A DNA stretch of 64,000 bases from Plantactinospora soyae. Its GTDB lineage: Bacteria; Actinomycetota; Actinomycetes; Mycobacteriales; Micromonosporaceae. The position numbers and the translations under genes were made by a program. Positions within the stretch are counted from its first letter, which is position 1. Each line of letters starts with the position of its first letter. Of the stretch, positions 43,270 to 51,998 are shown piece by piece. Under the pieces are notes generated by a model, which worked only from the letters and a program-made list of their open reading frames with translations, made no database searches and had not been told where the DNA came from. Location: positions 9,176,001 to 9,240,000 of the forward strand of contig NZ_JADBEB010000001.1 of assembly GCF_014874095.1 (NCBI RefSeq), written 5' to 3'.

Positions 43270-43932
43270 ATGGCGATCAGAGGAATCTGGCGAAATAAAC
43301 TGGGGATCGTGCTGGCCGGGGCGGTCGTCCTGGCCGGCTGTTCCGACCCGGCCGAGGTCGCCGACGCCGCCCCGCTGACCGGTACGCCCACCCCGGCGCC
43401 GACCACGCCGACAATCGTGCCGACCACACCAGCCGAACCGGAGTTCGAGGCGGAGGAGGTCGACGACCTCGGGAAGCTGTGCGGGACCGACGACGTGAGG
43501 TTCCACCGGGCCGCCCCGTACCAGGGTGCCGCGCCACATCCCCTCGCGGTGTTCGCCAAAGAGAAGGGCACCAAGGGGTACGAGTTGCGGTACGTCCCCC
43601 GTGACGACCCACCCGGGTACGAGCCGGAACGCCCGGAAGACGTCGCCCTGTTGGCCTGTCTGACCACCACGAAGAGCCTGCCGGTCGGCACGTGCCGCTA
43701 CCGGACCGACAACGGCACGAAGGGCGTCCGGACGGACGGCCAACGCTTCAAGATCGAGCTGTTCGCCCTCGCCACCGGGAAGCGGATCGTGAACCGGACC
43801 TTCGACGTCGACTTCTGCCCGCCCACGCTGATCACCTACCGGGGCGAGATTCCCAAGCGCCTGACGTCCACCTTGAACGACGAGCATCTCTTCCAGATGT
43901 TCGACCGGTACGTCAGCCGCCCGGCCGTCTGA
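43270..43932 (+). CDS. Lipoprotein with domain shared by the 55-kb membrane protein
   Basis: 220 residues. A lipoprotein signal peptide with lipobox VLAGC (Cys24) is followed by a Thr/Pro linker (34-58) and a globular domain of about 155 residues. The order of blocks HPLAVF, VALLACL, GTCRYR, KIELFALATGKRI, CPP and the closing MFDRYVSR matches that of the C-terminal domain of the protein at 55014-56090 (HPIRAF, IQLVACV, TTCTYR, TVEVFELRTRKRV, CPD, ALDRYVTR). The cysteines align. No known family recognised. It is anchored to the outer face of the membrane. Confidence 0.87.
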   Translation: MAIRGIWRNKLGIVLAGAVVLAGCSDPAEVADAAPLTGTPTPAPTTPTIVPTTPAEPEFEAEEVDDLGKLCGTDDVRFHRAAPYQGAAPHPLAVFAKEKGTKGYELRYVPRDDPPGYEPERPEDVALLACLTTTKSLPVGTCRYRTDNGTKGVRTDGQRFKIELFALATGKRIVNRTFDVDFCPPTLITYRGEIPKRLTSTLNDEHLFQMFDRYVSRPAV

Positions 43933-43954
43933 CGTCAGCGACAACGGACGAGCG

Positions 43955-44293
43955 TCACGCCGGTGGGGGTGGTGGTAGGTCGCCGTCCAGGCGGGTGCGG
44001 GTGATGGCGACGCGCGGTCGTACCCAGGCGAGGAAGCGGGCATGCAGAGCCGCCGGGTCCGGGCCGGGGTTGGGGTTGAGGGCGGCCAGGTCCACGATGG
44101 CGTCCTGGAGCTGGGCGGCGAGATAGACCGCCAGCCCGGTCGGATCGGCGACGAAGTCGACGGTCAGTAGGGTGCGGGCGCCGAGACAGGGCCACGCGAC
44201 GGCACAGGTCCGGCAGAGCCAGATCGGGCGTTGCGGGGTGTGCGGCTCGATTCCCGGGCGAGTCCCCTGGTTACTCGTCTGGTCGCTCGTCAT
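43955..44293 (-). CDS. Hypothetical protein with CXXC pair (112 aa)
   Basis: 112 residues. A short N-terminal tail is followed by RPIWLCRTCAVAWPCLGAR (CxxC plus a further Cys) and an amphipathic helical part (LAVYLAAQLQDAIVDLAALNP), ending in PPPPPA. ATG 44293 overlaps the stop of the upstream gene (ATGA), so the two are coupled. I read this as one of the small proteins commonly associated with XRE-DUF5753/DUF397 loci in the family, but this is from memory of similar loci and not proven. The Cys pair suggests metal binding. Confidence 0.7.
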   Translation of the reverse strand: MTSDQTSNQGTRPGIEPHTPQRPIWLCRTCAVAWPCLGARTLLTVDFVADPTGLAVYLAAQLQDAIVDLAALNPNPGPDPAALHARFLAWVRPRVAITRTRLDGDLPPPPPA

Positions 44294-44697
44294 CGCGGGC
44301 CGGTTCTGGCCTGGTGCGCCTGGGCGGCTGTCGGTTGTCCGGCTCGGCCGACCGGTTGCGTCTGGGCGTCGACGTCTCCGGCTGGACGCTGACTGCTGGG
44401 GCGGACTGGACGCTGATTGGTCGGGCGGACTGGACGCTGATTGGTCGGGCGGGCGCCGGCTGGCGGCGGTGGCGGGTCCGGGGTGACCGCCGACCGAGCC
44501 GGGGCCGCGTCGGGCGGCGGAGGTGGTGGGACGGTTACTGGTGGCGGCAGTACCCCCAGCGCTGGCGAATCCGGGGTGAAGCGATCCGGGCACGGCCAAC
44601 GCAACCCGCAGCGGCAGTACCGCCAGAACCGACGCCAGTCGCGACAGTGCAGGGGCGCGAAGCGAAACCCTTTTGGTGTACGCCGGAAGCCTCGCAT
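44290..44697 (-). CDS. Small basic, proline-rich hypothetical protein (135 aa)
   Basis: 135 residues from ATG 44697. An N-terminal basic segment (MRGFRRTPKGFRFAPLHC) with CRDWRRFWRYCRCG is rich in Arg and Cys and may bind nucleic acid or metal. The rest is Pro-rich with the repeated unit PTNQRPVR. It has a GGA-rich ribosome site upstream (GGAAGGACAGG), and the next gene overlaps its stop. The pair reads away from the XRE regulator at 44969. No known function. Confidence 0.7.
   Translation of the reverse strand: MRGFRRTPKGFRFAPLHCRDWRRFWRYCRCGLRWPCPDRFTPDSPALGVLPPPVTVPPPPPPDAAPARSAVTPDPPPPPAGARPTNQRPVRPTNQRPVRPSSQRPAGDVDAQTQPVGRAGQPTAAQAHQARTGPR
44402..44449. repeat. Two tandem 24-bp repeats, with a third degenerate copy
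   Basis: CGGACTGGACGCTGATTGGT-CGGG occurs twice, exactly, at 44402-44425 and 44426-44449. A degenerate copy lies just left (44378-44401). It encodes the PTNQRPVR repeat of the 135-residue protein on the minus strand. Confidence 0.85.
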
Positions 44698-44968
44698 TGT
44701 CCTGTCCTTCCTCGAATGGTGCGACACCGTTCTTTGACCGAACGGTTGGATGCGGGGAACCGCCCCTCGGGGAGTTGGCTTGGGTGGTTCCCCGCTCGGT
44801 TCCGCCCGGGTGTTTGCCGCCCGCCGAACGGTTCCGCTGCTGACACTCTGCTATGGACACCACTACGCTGAGGAGGGAAGACGCACATACGACCAGGGCG
44901 TATAGAGCCTCGTCGTGCCCGTCCGGGACCTGTCCGAAGCCAGCGCCAGATCTGTCCGGAGGTTGTCC

Positions 44969-45772
44969 GTGGAGCGACCGGCCATGCTCGAACACTTCGC
45001 CGAGGAGTTACGGCTAGCCCGTACGAAGCGCGACATGTCCCAGGCCGAATTGGCCGAGGCGTCGAACTATTCGGCCGCAATGATCGCAAAGGTCGAGGCG
45101 TGTGAACGGCGGCCCAGTCTGGACCTCGCCCGCCGCTGCGACACCATCTTCGGCACCGACGGCCTGTTCGAGCGGATCCAGCGCAAGATCGGCCGGGAGA
45201 CCGTAGTCGGCTACTTCCGGGAGTGGGCCGCCGTCGAGCAGGAGGCCAAGGCGCTGCGCGGCTTCCAACCAACGTATGTGCCGGGTCTGTTGCAGACCGA
45301 GGCGTACGCCCGCGCCGTGCTCGCCAGCAGTGGGTTGCTCACCCCGGAGGAGACCGAGCAGCAGGTCGTCACCCGGCTGAACCGGCAGGAGATCCTGACC
45401 CGTGCCAGTCCTCCGCTGCTCACCTTCGTGATGGACGAGAGCGCGTTGCGCCGCGCGATCGGCGGGCCGGCGGTGATGCGCGAGCAGCTTCTGCACCTGG
45501 TCAAGGTCGGCACCGCCCTGCCCCGGGTGCGGATCCACGTCGTGCCGGCCTCGGCCGGCGCCTACGCCGGCCTGGACGGTCCCTTCGTGATCGCCACTCC
45601 CCCGGTGGGTGAGCAGGTCGTCTACTTCGAGGGGCACATCCACGGGCAGATGGTCGACCGTCCGGATCAGGTGCAACATATGCTCGATGTCTGGGATTCG
45701 GTGCGGGGCGAGGCACTGCCCCACCAGCAGTCGATGGAACTGATAGCGGAGGTGGCGGAGACATGGACCTGA
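44969..45772 (+). CDS. XRE-family regulator with DUF5753
   Basis: 267 residues from GTG 44969. An XRE helix-turn-helix (8-62; RTKRDMSQAELAEASNYSAAMIAKVE) is followed by a DUF5753 effector domain (about 75-255; FQPTYVPGLLQTEAYARAVL, HVVPASAGAYAGLDGPFVI). Such regulators are actinobacterial and work in pairs with DUF397 proteins. GGAGG at 44958-44962 points to GTG 44969; an in-frame GTG at 44915 is unlikely. The stop overlaps the DUF397 start by ten bases. Confidence 0.94.
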   Translation: MERPAMLEHFAEELRLARTKRDMSQAELAEASNYSAAMIAKVEACERRPSLDLARRCDTIFGTDGLFERIQRKIGRETVVGYFREWAAVEQEAKALRGFQPTYVPGLLQTEAYARAVLASSGLLTPEETEQQVVTRLNRQEILTRASPPLLTFVMDESALRRAIGGPAVMREQLLHLVKVGTALPRVRIHVVPASAGAYAGLDGPFVIATPPVGEQVVYFEGHIHGQMVDRPDQVQHMLDVWDSVRGEALPHQQSMELIAEVAETWT

Positions 45773-45954
45773 CCGGCGCGCGGTGGCGCAAGAGCAGCCG
45801 CAGCAACAGCACCGGCGGCGACTGTGTCGAGGTCGCCGACAACCTGCCCGGCATCGTCGGAGTCCGCGACAGCAAAAACCCGACCGGCCCCGCCCTGACC
45901 TTCGACCCCTCCGCCTGGCAGGCATTCGTGGCCAGGGTCGCCCGGCGGGCATAA
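45763..45954 (+). CDS. DUF397 protein
   Basis: 63 residues. W-RKSSRSNSTGGDCVEVADN, VGVRDSKNP and the terminal FDPSAWQAFVARV are the DUF397 hallmarks. These small proteins are partners of the XRE-DUF5753 regulators and are thought to modulate them. It overlaps the regulator gene by ten bases, so the two are co-translated. Confidence 0.95.
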   Translation: MDLTGARWRKSSRSNSTGGDCVEVADNLPGIVGVRDSKNPTGPALTFDPSAWQAFVARVARRA

Positions 45955-46158
45955 CCGGCTGACCGACGCTATCGAGCGCCCCCGCGCCGGGCTAGCATCG
46001 CCCGCTCGCATGGCCTCACCCCCAACGTGACCAACGTCGAGATCACGTCGCGCAACGTGCGCCACAGCACCAGGCCGTCGCGCCTGCTGGACGGCAAGCA
46101 GCCCTCGGTCGGCCCCAGCCGAAACGGCAACGGGGCCGCCCAGCTGGGGGCCGGAAGT

Positions 46159-46193
46159 ACGCCCCCGACCTCACTCGCTGAGGTCGAGGGCGT
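46159..46193. terminator. Hairpin downstream of immunity candidate
   Basis: ACGCCCCCGACCTCA (46159-46173) pairs with TGAGGTCGAGGGCGT (46179-46193) with one mismatch, over CTCGC. It lies 30 bases after the minus-strand immunity-candidate stop and on the other side of the DUF397 gene, so it should end the toxin operon transcript. Confidence 0.65.
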
Positions 46194-46222
46194 ATTAAGT
46201 TCCTATCGGCGGTGCGTCGAGG

Positions 46223-46696
46223 TCATCCGAATCGCCGCCGTATCGCGTCGATGAAGAGGCTCACGGTCGCCGCGTCGGAGGGCACGATCCGGATGACATC
46301 GCTGCCTTGCCGCTCGATGTCCTCCCGTATGTTGCTATTTTCCCATTCGCAGTCGCGGGTGTACACCTGGCCGTACGTCCCGCTGCCGTTCGAGGCATCC
46401 CACTCGCGCAGAACACCCGTCGGCTGGGCGGTCGGGTCGTCGTCGAACACGAGAATCGAGTAGCGATAGGAGACCTTCTCCTCTCGTCGCTGCTGGATGC
46501 GGGCGGCGGCTCGCTCGCTGATGGATCGGACCTGGTATGCGACCTCGCCGGCCTCGATCCGATCGAGCAGCCTCGTCCGCACCCAGGCGGCGTCGTTGTC
46601 GAGCGCGAAGACGCCGGTGCGCTCGGAGACTCGGACGACGGTGAACGGGTCGTTGACATCGTGCTCGTCGTCGACGAGGGCGAAGTAGTGGTTCAT
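46223..46696 (-). CDS. Candidate immunity protein of the toxin operon
   Basis: 157 residues, no signal peptide, acidic. It starts four bases after the stop codon of the large ALF protein. The start MNHYFALVDDEHDVNDPFTVVRVSERTG and the core SYRYSILVFDDDP, then the acidic C-terminus (EDIERQGSDVIRIVPSDAATVSLFIDAIRRRFG), fit a small alpha/beta cytosolic protein; I recognise no family. The position, size and lack of secretion signal are as expected of an immunity protein for a secreted toxin. There is no clear ribosome site, which suggests coupled translation. Confidence 0.75.
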   Translation of the reverse strand: MNHYFALVDDEHDVNDPFTVVRVSERTGVFALDNDAAWVRTRLLDRIEAGEVAYQVRSISERAAARIQQRREEKVSYRYSILVFDDDPTAQPTGVLREWDASNGSGTYGQVYTRDCEWENSNIREDIERQGSDVIRIVPSDAATVSLFIDAIRRRFG

Positions 46697-46700
46697 CCGT

Positions 46701-49700
46701 TCACCTGCCTAGCGGGAAGTCGAGTGTATCGGCATCCTCCGGGTCCGGGACGGTCGCCCACAGCGCCCTTGAGATCATTTTCGCCTCCGACTGCAGTATG
46801 CCCCGACCGGACGGTTCCGGTCCGCCCGGTTCCTGCTCGAGCCGACGGATCTCGTAGAACAGATGCTCTCTCTTGTTGACCACGAAGCTCTCCGGCGTGT
46901 GGAACTGCACTTCGAACAGGTGACCGGTCCCCGGGTCGCGCCACGTCGTGTTGATGCCCTTGTAGTTGCCCATATTGCCGACGATCCACCCGTTTTCCAT
47001 CTTAGTGAGCTCGTAGTGCTTCAGCTTCAGCGCGGCGACCGTCTCCTTCACACCGCCGACATACCGATTCCCCTCGAACGTCACGGCGTAGCGGATGTTG
47101 TCACCGATGCCCTCGAGCCACTGCCGCGTGCCTCCGGGGGTCGCTTTGATCTTGGTGGCGAGCTTGCGCTTGAGCGAGTCCGGTTTCTTCAGCCGTTGGT
47201 CCCAGCCCTGCCGGGCCGCGCCCGGAATCGAATCGATCAGGACCTGCCACCGCGGGGACAGCTGCTCCTCGGCGATTTTGGCGGTGGCGATCGCCGCGTC
47301 CGCCAGCTCGTTGTCCTGCCTGGTGAGGCTGAGCGTGACGCGGTTCTCTTCGTACTGCCAGCTGCCGTCGGGCTGCGTGCCGTTGCAAACCGCCGCCGCC
47401 GCTGCGATTGCCGTCTTCGCCGCCGCCGGAATCCGGCAGGTGGGCGGCGTGTCGGGGAAGTCGACGTCGCGCGCGAGCCTGAGCACGAGATCCCTGATCG
47501 AGGCGATCCCGTTCTCGATGCTGAGGAGCCCGCCGTCGAGGTGCACGACGGCGCCCTCAAGGTCGGCAGCCGTCCCGTCGAGCCGGGCCGTGGCGCCGTC
47601 GACCTTGTACAACTTCTTGTCGACGAGGGCGAACGCCTCGTCGAACTTGGCGACGCCGTTCTCCAGCCGCAGCCCGATGCCGATGATCTGGGCGATCTCG
47701 TCCGGCGCGTCGGCGAGCCGGACCGCGAAGCGCTCGATCCGCCCGATACCGCCGGAGACCTTGGTGAGCCCGAGGCGCAGCAGGTTGCTGATCTCACCGA
47801 GCGTCTTGTTGAGCGCCCCGCCGAGTTCGCCGACACCGGGGATGGCGAACGAGGCGACGTCGAACAGGGTCAGCCCGAACGCCTTGCCTGGGTTCTCCCG
47901 CCACTCGGTGACGTGGATCAACTCGAGCGGGTGGTCGCGGAGCATCGCCGGCATCTGCCGGAAGCCCTCGACGGTCTTGCCACAGTTGTTTCGGAAGTAG
48001 TCGCCATCCAGGCCCACCACGACCCAGCTGCCACAGTCGGCGAGCGCCTTGAGGCCCAGGACGAAACCCTTGGCGCCCTCGACCAGACCGGCGCCAACCT
48101 GGACGAAGAAGTCGATCACCTGATCGCCGTTGGCCTGCCCCTCGTCGCAGGCGGCATCGTCGCCGGTGTAGCACTTGGCCAGCAGGGCGATGTGGTCTTT
48201 GCTCGCGTCCAGAGCCGTTTTTAGGCTCGGTTGGACCAGTTCCCAGAGGTGCTTACAGGCGTCCACCATCCGGGCCTGGCACTTGAGGTAGGAGAGGATG
48301 CCGTCCTCGACCTTGTCCTCGAACGCCTGCTGCTCCCGGGCGATCGCTTCCTGCTTCGCCCGCTCGTCCTGGAGTCCCTTGAGGGTGTCTGAGAGCTTCT
48401 TGGCCTGAGCGTGGATGTCGGCGGTGGCCGCCTTGGCCCACGCGTACGCCTTGTCGATGCTGGCCGAGGCCCGGCCCGCGCTGGCCGCCGCCAGGCTGGC
48501 GTTCTGCGCCGCGTAGTCGGCGATGTTGGCGTCCCGCCACGCCGCCGACTCCCACTGGGTCGCGACGTGCGCGGCCGTGCTGGCCCCGTTCGCATCGGCG
48601 GTGGCCGCCACCGCAGCCTGGTACGCCTTGTTCGCCGCACCGATCGCCGTGTTCGCCGAGCCGACCGCGCGGGCCGCCGCCTCGTACGCCGGCTTGATGG
48701 CGCCGATCGCCTCGGTGGCCTGCTCGGTGGCGTGGTCTGCCGCAGCCTCGGCTTCGGCGGCCCGTTCCGCAGCCGCCGCGGCCTGCTCCTGCGCGACCAC
48801 CAGTGCTTCGCTGGCGACCGCCAGCGCGTTCCGGGCGTCCGCGTTGACTGCGGCGAACCGCGACGCGATGTAGCTCGCGGTGCCGGCCCGGTCGACGGTC
48901 AGCGCAGCCAGCGCGGCAGCGCTGCCGGCCGCGTTGCCGGCGATGTCCGCCTGGACGATGGCATGCGCCGCCTCCCGGACCGCGGCTATGGCCTCGGCCT
49001 GGGTACGCTCCGCGTTCACCCGGGCGTTCTCCGCCGCGCGCACGCTGGCGACGGCCGCCTGCCCGGCGCTGTCGGACGCCCGCCGGGCGGTCAGCGCGCT
49101 CTGCTGGGCCGCCTTCGCCGCGTTCCGGGCCTGCTGGGCGGCGGCACTGGCCCGTTGCGCCTCGCCACGGGCCGCATCGGCGGCCGCCCTCGCCCGGTCC
49201 GCCCAGGCCTGCGCGGAGTGGAAGGCATTGCGGGCACGGTCGGCCTGGATCTGCAGGTCGCGGGTTGCCTCGTCGGCGTCCTGCCCGGCCGCGATGGCCT
49301 CGTCCCGGGCTTTCTGCAACGCCGCAGCAATGGCGTTGTACTCCTCCTCGGCAGCAAAGCAGCGGGAGGTGGCGGCCTGAAGCTCCTCGGTAGACCGGTT
49401 CACCCGGTTGATCGCCGCCGACTCCCGCTGGATGGCGTCGTTTGCTTCCAGTTGAGCCGACGCGGCGACCTGCGCCTGGGCGATCGCGTTGGCGGACGCC
49501 CGCTCGGCGTCGGCCCGCAGCGACTTCGCCCTGCCCGCGTGCTGGCGGGCGTCACTGGCGGCTTGCTCCGCGATGCCGCGCTGGTCCTTGGCCCGCTTGG
49601 CCGCGTCTTCGGCGATCTTCTGCTGCGCCTTGGCCACGACCGCCTGGTCCGCGGCTACCTTCTCCTGGTACTTGGTCTCGGCCAGCCACCGGGCCGCGTT

Positions 49701-50888
49701 GTTGGCGTGCAGGGTGGCGTTCTGGTCGGCGTCCAGCGCCAGGCTGTCCGCGAGCGTGGCCGTGGCGGCCTGGCCAGCCGTCCCGGCGGCGTGCGCAGCC
49801 GCCTGCGCGGACAGGCCGACCGAGATGGCAACCTGAACCCAGTCCTGACCGTGGTCCTGACCCGACTCGATCAGGTCCCTCGCCGCTATCTGCACCCGGG
49901 CGATGACGGCGTTCATCTGCAACGCCGTCTGCTCCGCCCGGCCCGCCTGTGCGATCGCGACGGCCTTGTGCGCCTCCAACAGGGCGGTCCGGCCCGGCTG
50001 CTGAGGACGGTGCACCCGGTCCTGCTCGAAGACCTGATCCGCGGCGTTGGCCGCGGCGGCCGCCTGCCGCATGGCAAGCAACGCGTCCTCGAGGTACCTC
50101 AGACCCTCGATGTTGGCGGCAATGATCTCCGCCCGCGCCCGAGCACCGGCCTCGGCGGCGGTGGCGCCGGCGGTGAGCGCGTCCAGGATCTCGTTGCGCT
50201 GCTCGATGGCCAGTCGGACCCGTTCGCGATTGTCCCAGTCGACCCGGTTGGCCGCGGCATAGCCAGTGGCATAGAAGGCGGCGATCGTCGCCGGGTCCCC
50301 GGACGCCAACACCTGGCTGCCCTCGGCCACGACCGTCGGCCCGCCGATCGCGATCATCTGCTCGACACGGGCGTAGATCCGCGCGCGCTCGGCCTCGGTG
50401 TCGGCAACCGGGTGGTCCAGCCGATCGGCGACCTCGTAGCCCCAGGCCACGAACTCGCTGATCGCGTAGTCGCCGCCCAGCAGCGCCAGGTTGGCGGCCC
50501 GCTTCACGTTCGTACCGCCGCTGGTGGACCACGTCTTGACCTGGTTCTTCTCCCGGGTCTTGCGCTGGCTCGCGGCGAGCCTGGCCCTGGCCCAGCCGGT
50601 GTCCACGAAGTCGGCGATGGCCTGGGTGGTCCCGACCGCCAACGCTACGGTGGCCGCCTCCCGAACCTCGGGCTCAGCCGCGTAGGTGGCGATATCGACG
50701 ACACTGTCGCGATACCAGTCCGCCTCCTCGTCGGTCCACTCGTTGCTGCTCGCAGTGGCAGCAGGCTTCAGCTCGGCAGGCTTCGGCTCGGCGCCCGCCG
50801 GCGGGGTCACGACCACCCCGCCCAGCGAGAAGCCGAGGAGCGCCGCCAGGACGAAGCGCAGAGTCACGTCCATCAGTCGCCGGTTCAT
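46701..50888 (-). CDS. Secreted ALF-repeat coiled-coil protein with RelA/SpoT-like C-terminus
   Basis: 1395 residues. Signal peptide (1-33), ALF-type repeats (about 50-225; EVREAATVALAVG, then AIADFVDTGW), a very long Ala-rich helical/coiled-coil rod (about 230-860), a Cys-containing region (Cys870/878, 906/914, 952/969, 1151/1168), and a C-terminal domain (about 1195-1385). The latter resembles RelA/SpoT synthetases: basic stretch KRKLATKIK, GIGDNIRYAVTF (Asp1263, Arg1266), NYKGINTTW, and LFEVQFHTPESF (Glu1326, Gln1328, His1330). In this family these residues bind Mg-ATP and the acceptor nucleotide. The start ATG 50888 overlaps the previous stop (ATGA). It is probably a released toxin that transfers pyrophosphate to nucleotides; the homology is judged by motif and not by search. 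Confidence 0.85.
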   Translation of the reverse strand: MNRRLMDVTLRFVLAALLGFSLGGVVVTPPAGAEPKPAELKPAATASSNEWTDEEADWYRDSVVDIATYAAEPEVREAATVALAVGTTQAIADFVDTGWARARLAASQRKTREKNQVKTWSTSGGTNVKRAANLALLGGDYAISEFVAWGYEVADRLDHPVADTEAERARIYARVEQMIAIGGPTVVAEGSQVLASGDPATIAAFYATGYAAANRVDWDNRERVRLAIEQRNEILDALTAGATAAEAGARARAEIIAANIEGLRYLEDALLAMRQAAAAANAADQVFEQDRVHRPQQPGRTALLEAHKAVAIAQAGRAEQTALQMNAVIARVQIAARDLIESGQDHGQDWVQVAISVGLSAQAAAHAAGTAGQAATATLADSLALDADQNATLHANNAARWLAETKYQEKVAADQAVVAKAQQKIAEDAAKRAKDQRGIAEQAASDARQHAGRAKSLRADAERASANAIAQAQVAASAQLEANDAIQRESAAINRVNRSTEELQAATSRCFAAEEEYNAIAAALQKARDEAIAAGQDADEATRDLQIQADRARNAFHSAQAWADRARAAADAARGEAQRASAAAQQARNAAKAAQQSALTARRASDSAGQAAVASVRAAENARVNAERTQAEAIAAVREAAHAIVQADIAGNAAGSAAALAALTVDRAGTASYIASRFAAVNADARNALAVASEALVVAQEQAAAAAERAAEAEAAADHATEQATEAIGAIKPAYEAAARAVGSANTAIGAANKAYQAAVAATADANGASTAAHVATQWESAAWRDANIADYAAQNASLAAASAGRASASIDKAYAWAKAATADIHAQAKKLSDTLKGLQDERAKQEAIAREQQAFEDKVEDGILSYLKCQARMVDACKHLWELVQPSLKTALDASKDHIALLAKCYTGDDAACDEGQANGDQVIDFFVQVGAGLVEGAKGFVLGLKALADCGSWVVVGLDGDYFRNNCGKTVEGFRQMPAMLRDHPLELIHVTEWRENPGKAFGLTLFDVASFAIPGVGELGGALNKTLGEISNLLRLGLTKVSGGIGRIERFAVRLADAPDEIAQIIGIGLRLENGVAKFDEAFALVDKKLYKVDGATARLDGTAADLEGAVVHLDGGLLSIENGIASIRDLVLRLARDVDFPDTPPTCRIPAAAKTAIAAAAAVCNGTQPDGSWQYEENRVTLSLTRQDNELADAAIATAKIAEEQLSPRWQVLIDSIPGAARQGWDQRLKKPDSLKRKLATKIKATPGGTRQWLEGIGDNIRYAVTFEGNRYVGGVKETVAALKLKHYELTKMENGWIVGNMGNYKGINTTWRDPGTGHLFEVQFHTPESFVVNKREHLFYEIRRLEQEPGGPEPSGRGILQSEAKMISRALWATVPDPEDADTLDFPLGR

Positions 50889-51907
50889 CGGTCGTCCGCC
50901 TCCTCGGCCAGCCGCGCCCACATCTGGGCCTGTTCCTCGGCCCAGCGGACCGCGTCCTGCCAGGCAGCGGCGTTGGTGCCGGCACGGGCCACCACGGCAG
51001 CCCAGTCCTGCTCGGTGGTAGCGCCCTGGGCGTACTCGGCCACGGTGGCCCACTTCGCCGCCTGCTCGGCGGCCCGGTCCCGCTCAGCGGCCCAGTTCAC
51101 GCTGGTGCCAGTGGCCGCCGTGGCCACGGCGCGCCAAGCGGCAACGGTCTCCGCGTGCAACTTCTCGGCAGCTTCGCCGCTGGCCGCCGCCTCGGCAGCC
51201 TCCGCGTCGAGGGCCGCCTGCCGCAGTCGCGCCATCGTCGCGTTGCCCCTGAGGTCCAGATCGCTGATCGCGAGCCGGTACGCCTCGTCGTCGAGTCGGG
51301 CCCCGGCAGCCCAGTAGTAGTTGAAGAAGTCGGCGATATCCCGGTCCTCGCCACCGGCAATCGCTGCGACCGCCGCCGCCCGGACCTGCGGTCCCGGGTC
51401 GGACTCGGCGAGTGATCCCACGAAGTCGCGGTCGGCCTGGGCCTGCTCCGCGACCTCCTCGTCGTGCTGGTGCTGACCGGACGCGTCCAACTCCTGCGCG
51501 ATGGCCAGTCCGGTCTCGACAAACTCGTGTTTCTCGTCGTGCGTCGCCATCAGCGCGCGTTCGCAGCCGAGATGCACGGCCGAGTCGGTGGGCGATATCC
51601 GCAGCCAGTAGTTGATCTCCGCGACGTCCGCGCGCTCGAAGATGACGGCCCGGTTGATGGCGGACGCCAGGCCGGTCTGCAAAAACCTGGTGACGGCATC
51701 GGGGTCGGAGCTGTTCAGGGCCACGACCGCAGCCGTACGGACCTCCCAGCGACCGTCGGACATAGCCCGCCACTGGACCCGTTCCCGGTCGGCCTGACTG
51801 GCCGCCGCGACCGCCGGTGGAGCCACCGCCAATTGCGCGATTCCCAAGGCGAGTACGAGGGCCAGCAGTGCTGCCGGCAGCCGGCTCTGACGATGGATTT
51901 TCAGCAT
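50885..51907 (-). CDS. Secreted ALF-repeat protein (short)
   Basis: 340 residues from ATG 51907 (GGGAGG six bases upstream). Signal peptide (1-35, ending AVAAAS); ALF-like repeats (about 40-210; WEVRTAAVVALNSSDPDAVTRFLQTGLASA and QVRAAAVAAIAGGEDRDIADFFNYYWAAG); and an Ala/Glu-rich helical C-terminus (210-340) similar to the rod of the next protein. Without a toxin domain. It is translated in tight coupling with the RelA-like protein and may be its partner, carrier or assembly factor. Confidence 0.9.
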   Translation of the reverse strand: MLKIHRQSRLPAALLALVLALGIAQLAVAPPAVAAASQADRERVQWRAMSDGRWEVRTAAVVALNSSDPDAVTRFLQTGLASAINRAVIFERADVAEINYWLRISPTDSAVHLGCERALMATHDEKHEFVETGLAIAQELDASGQHQHDEEVAEQAQADRDFVGSLAESDPGPQVRAAAVAAIAGGEDRDIADFFNYYWAAGARLDDEAYRLAISDLDLRGNATMARLRQAALDAEAAEAAASGEAAEKLHAETVAAWRAVATAATGTSVNWAAERDRAAEQAAKWATVAEYAQGATTEQDWAAVVARAGTNAAAWQDAVRWAEEQAQMWARLAEEADDR

Positions 51908-51998
51908 GAAGCGCCTCCCGACGACGTCGGTGAGTTCAAGGGGGTGGATGAGGTGCCCGGGGCGGGCGGCGCCATCAGGACTGCCCGCCCCGGTGCAA

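Noticed and set aside
44402-44449. Tandem 24-bp repeats as regulatory iterons
   Set aside because: They lie inside an open frame, are a multiple of three and encode a proline-rich peptide repeat.
46027-46254. 75-codon plus-strand frame between DUF397 and the immunity candidate
   Set aside because: No ribosome site, spans the terminator hairpin, and overlaps the end of the immunity gene; no recognisable content.
48411-51317. Long plus-strand frame across the coiled-coil toxin gene
   Set aside because: Shadow of an alanine-rich gene; the minus strand has signal peptides, ATGA coupling and domains.
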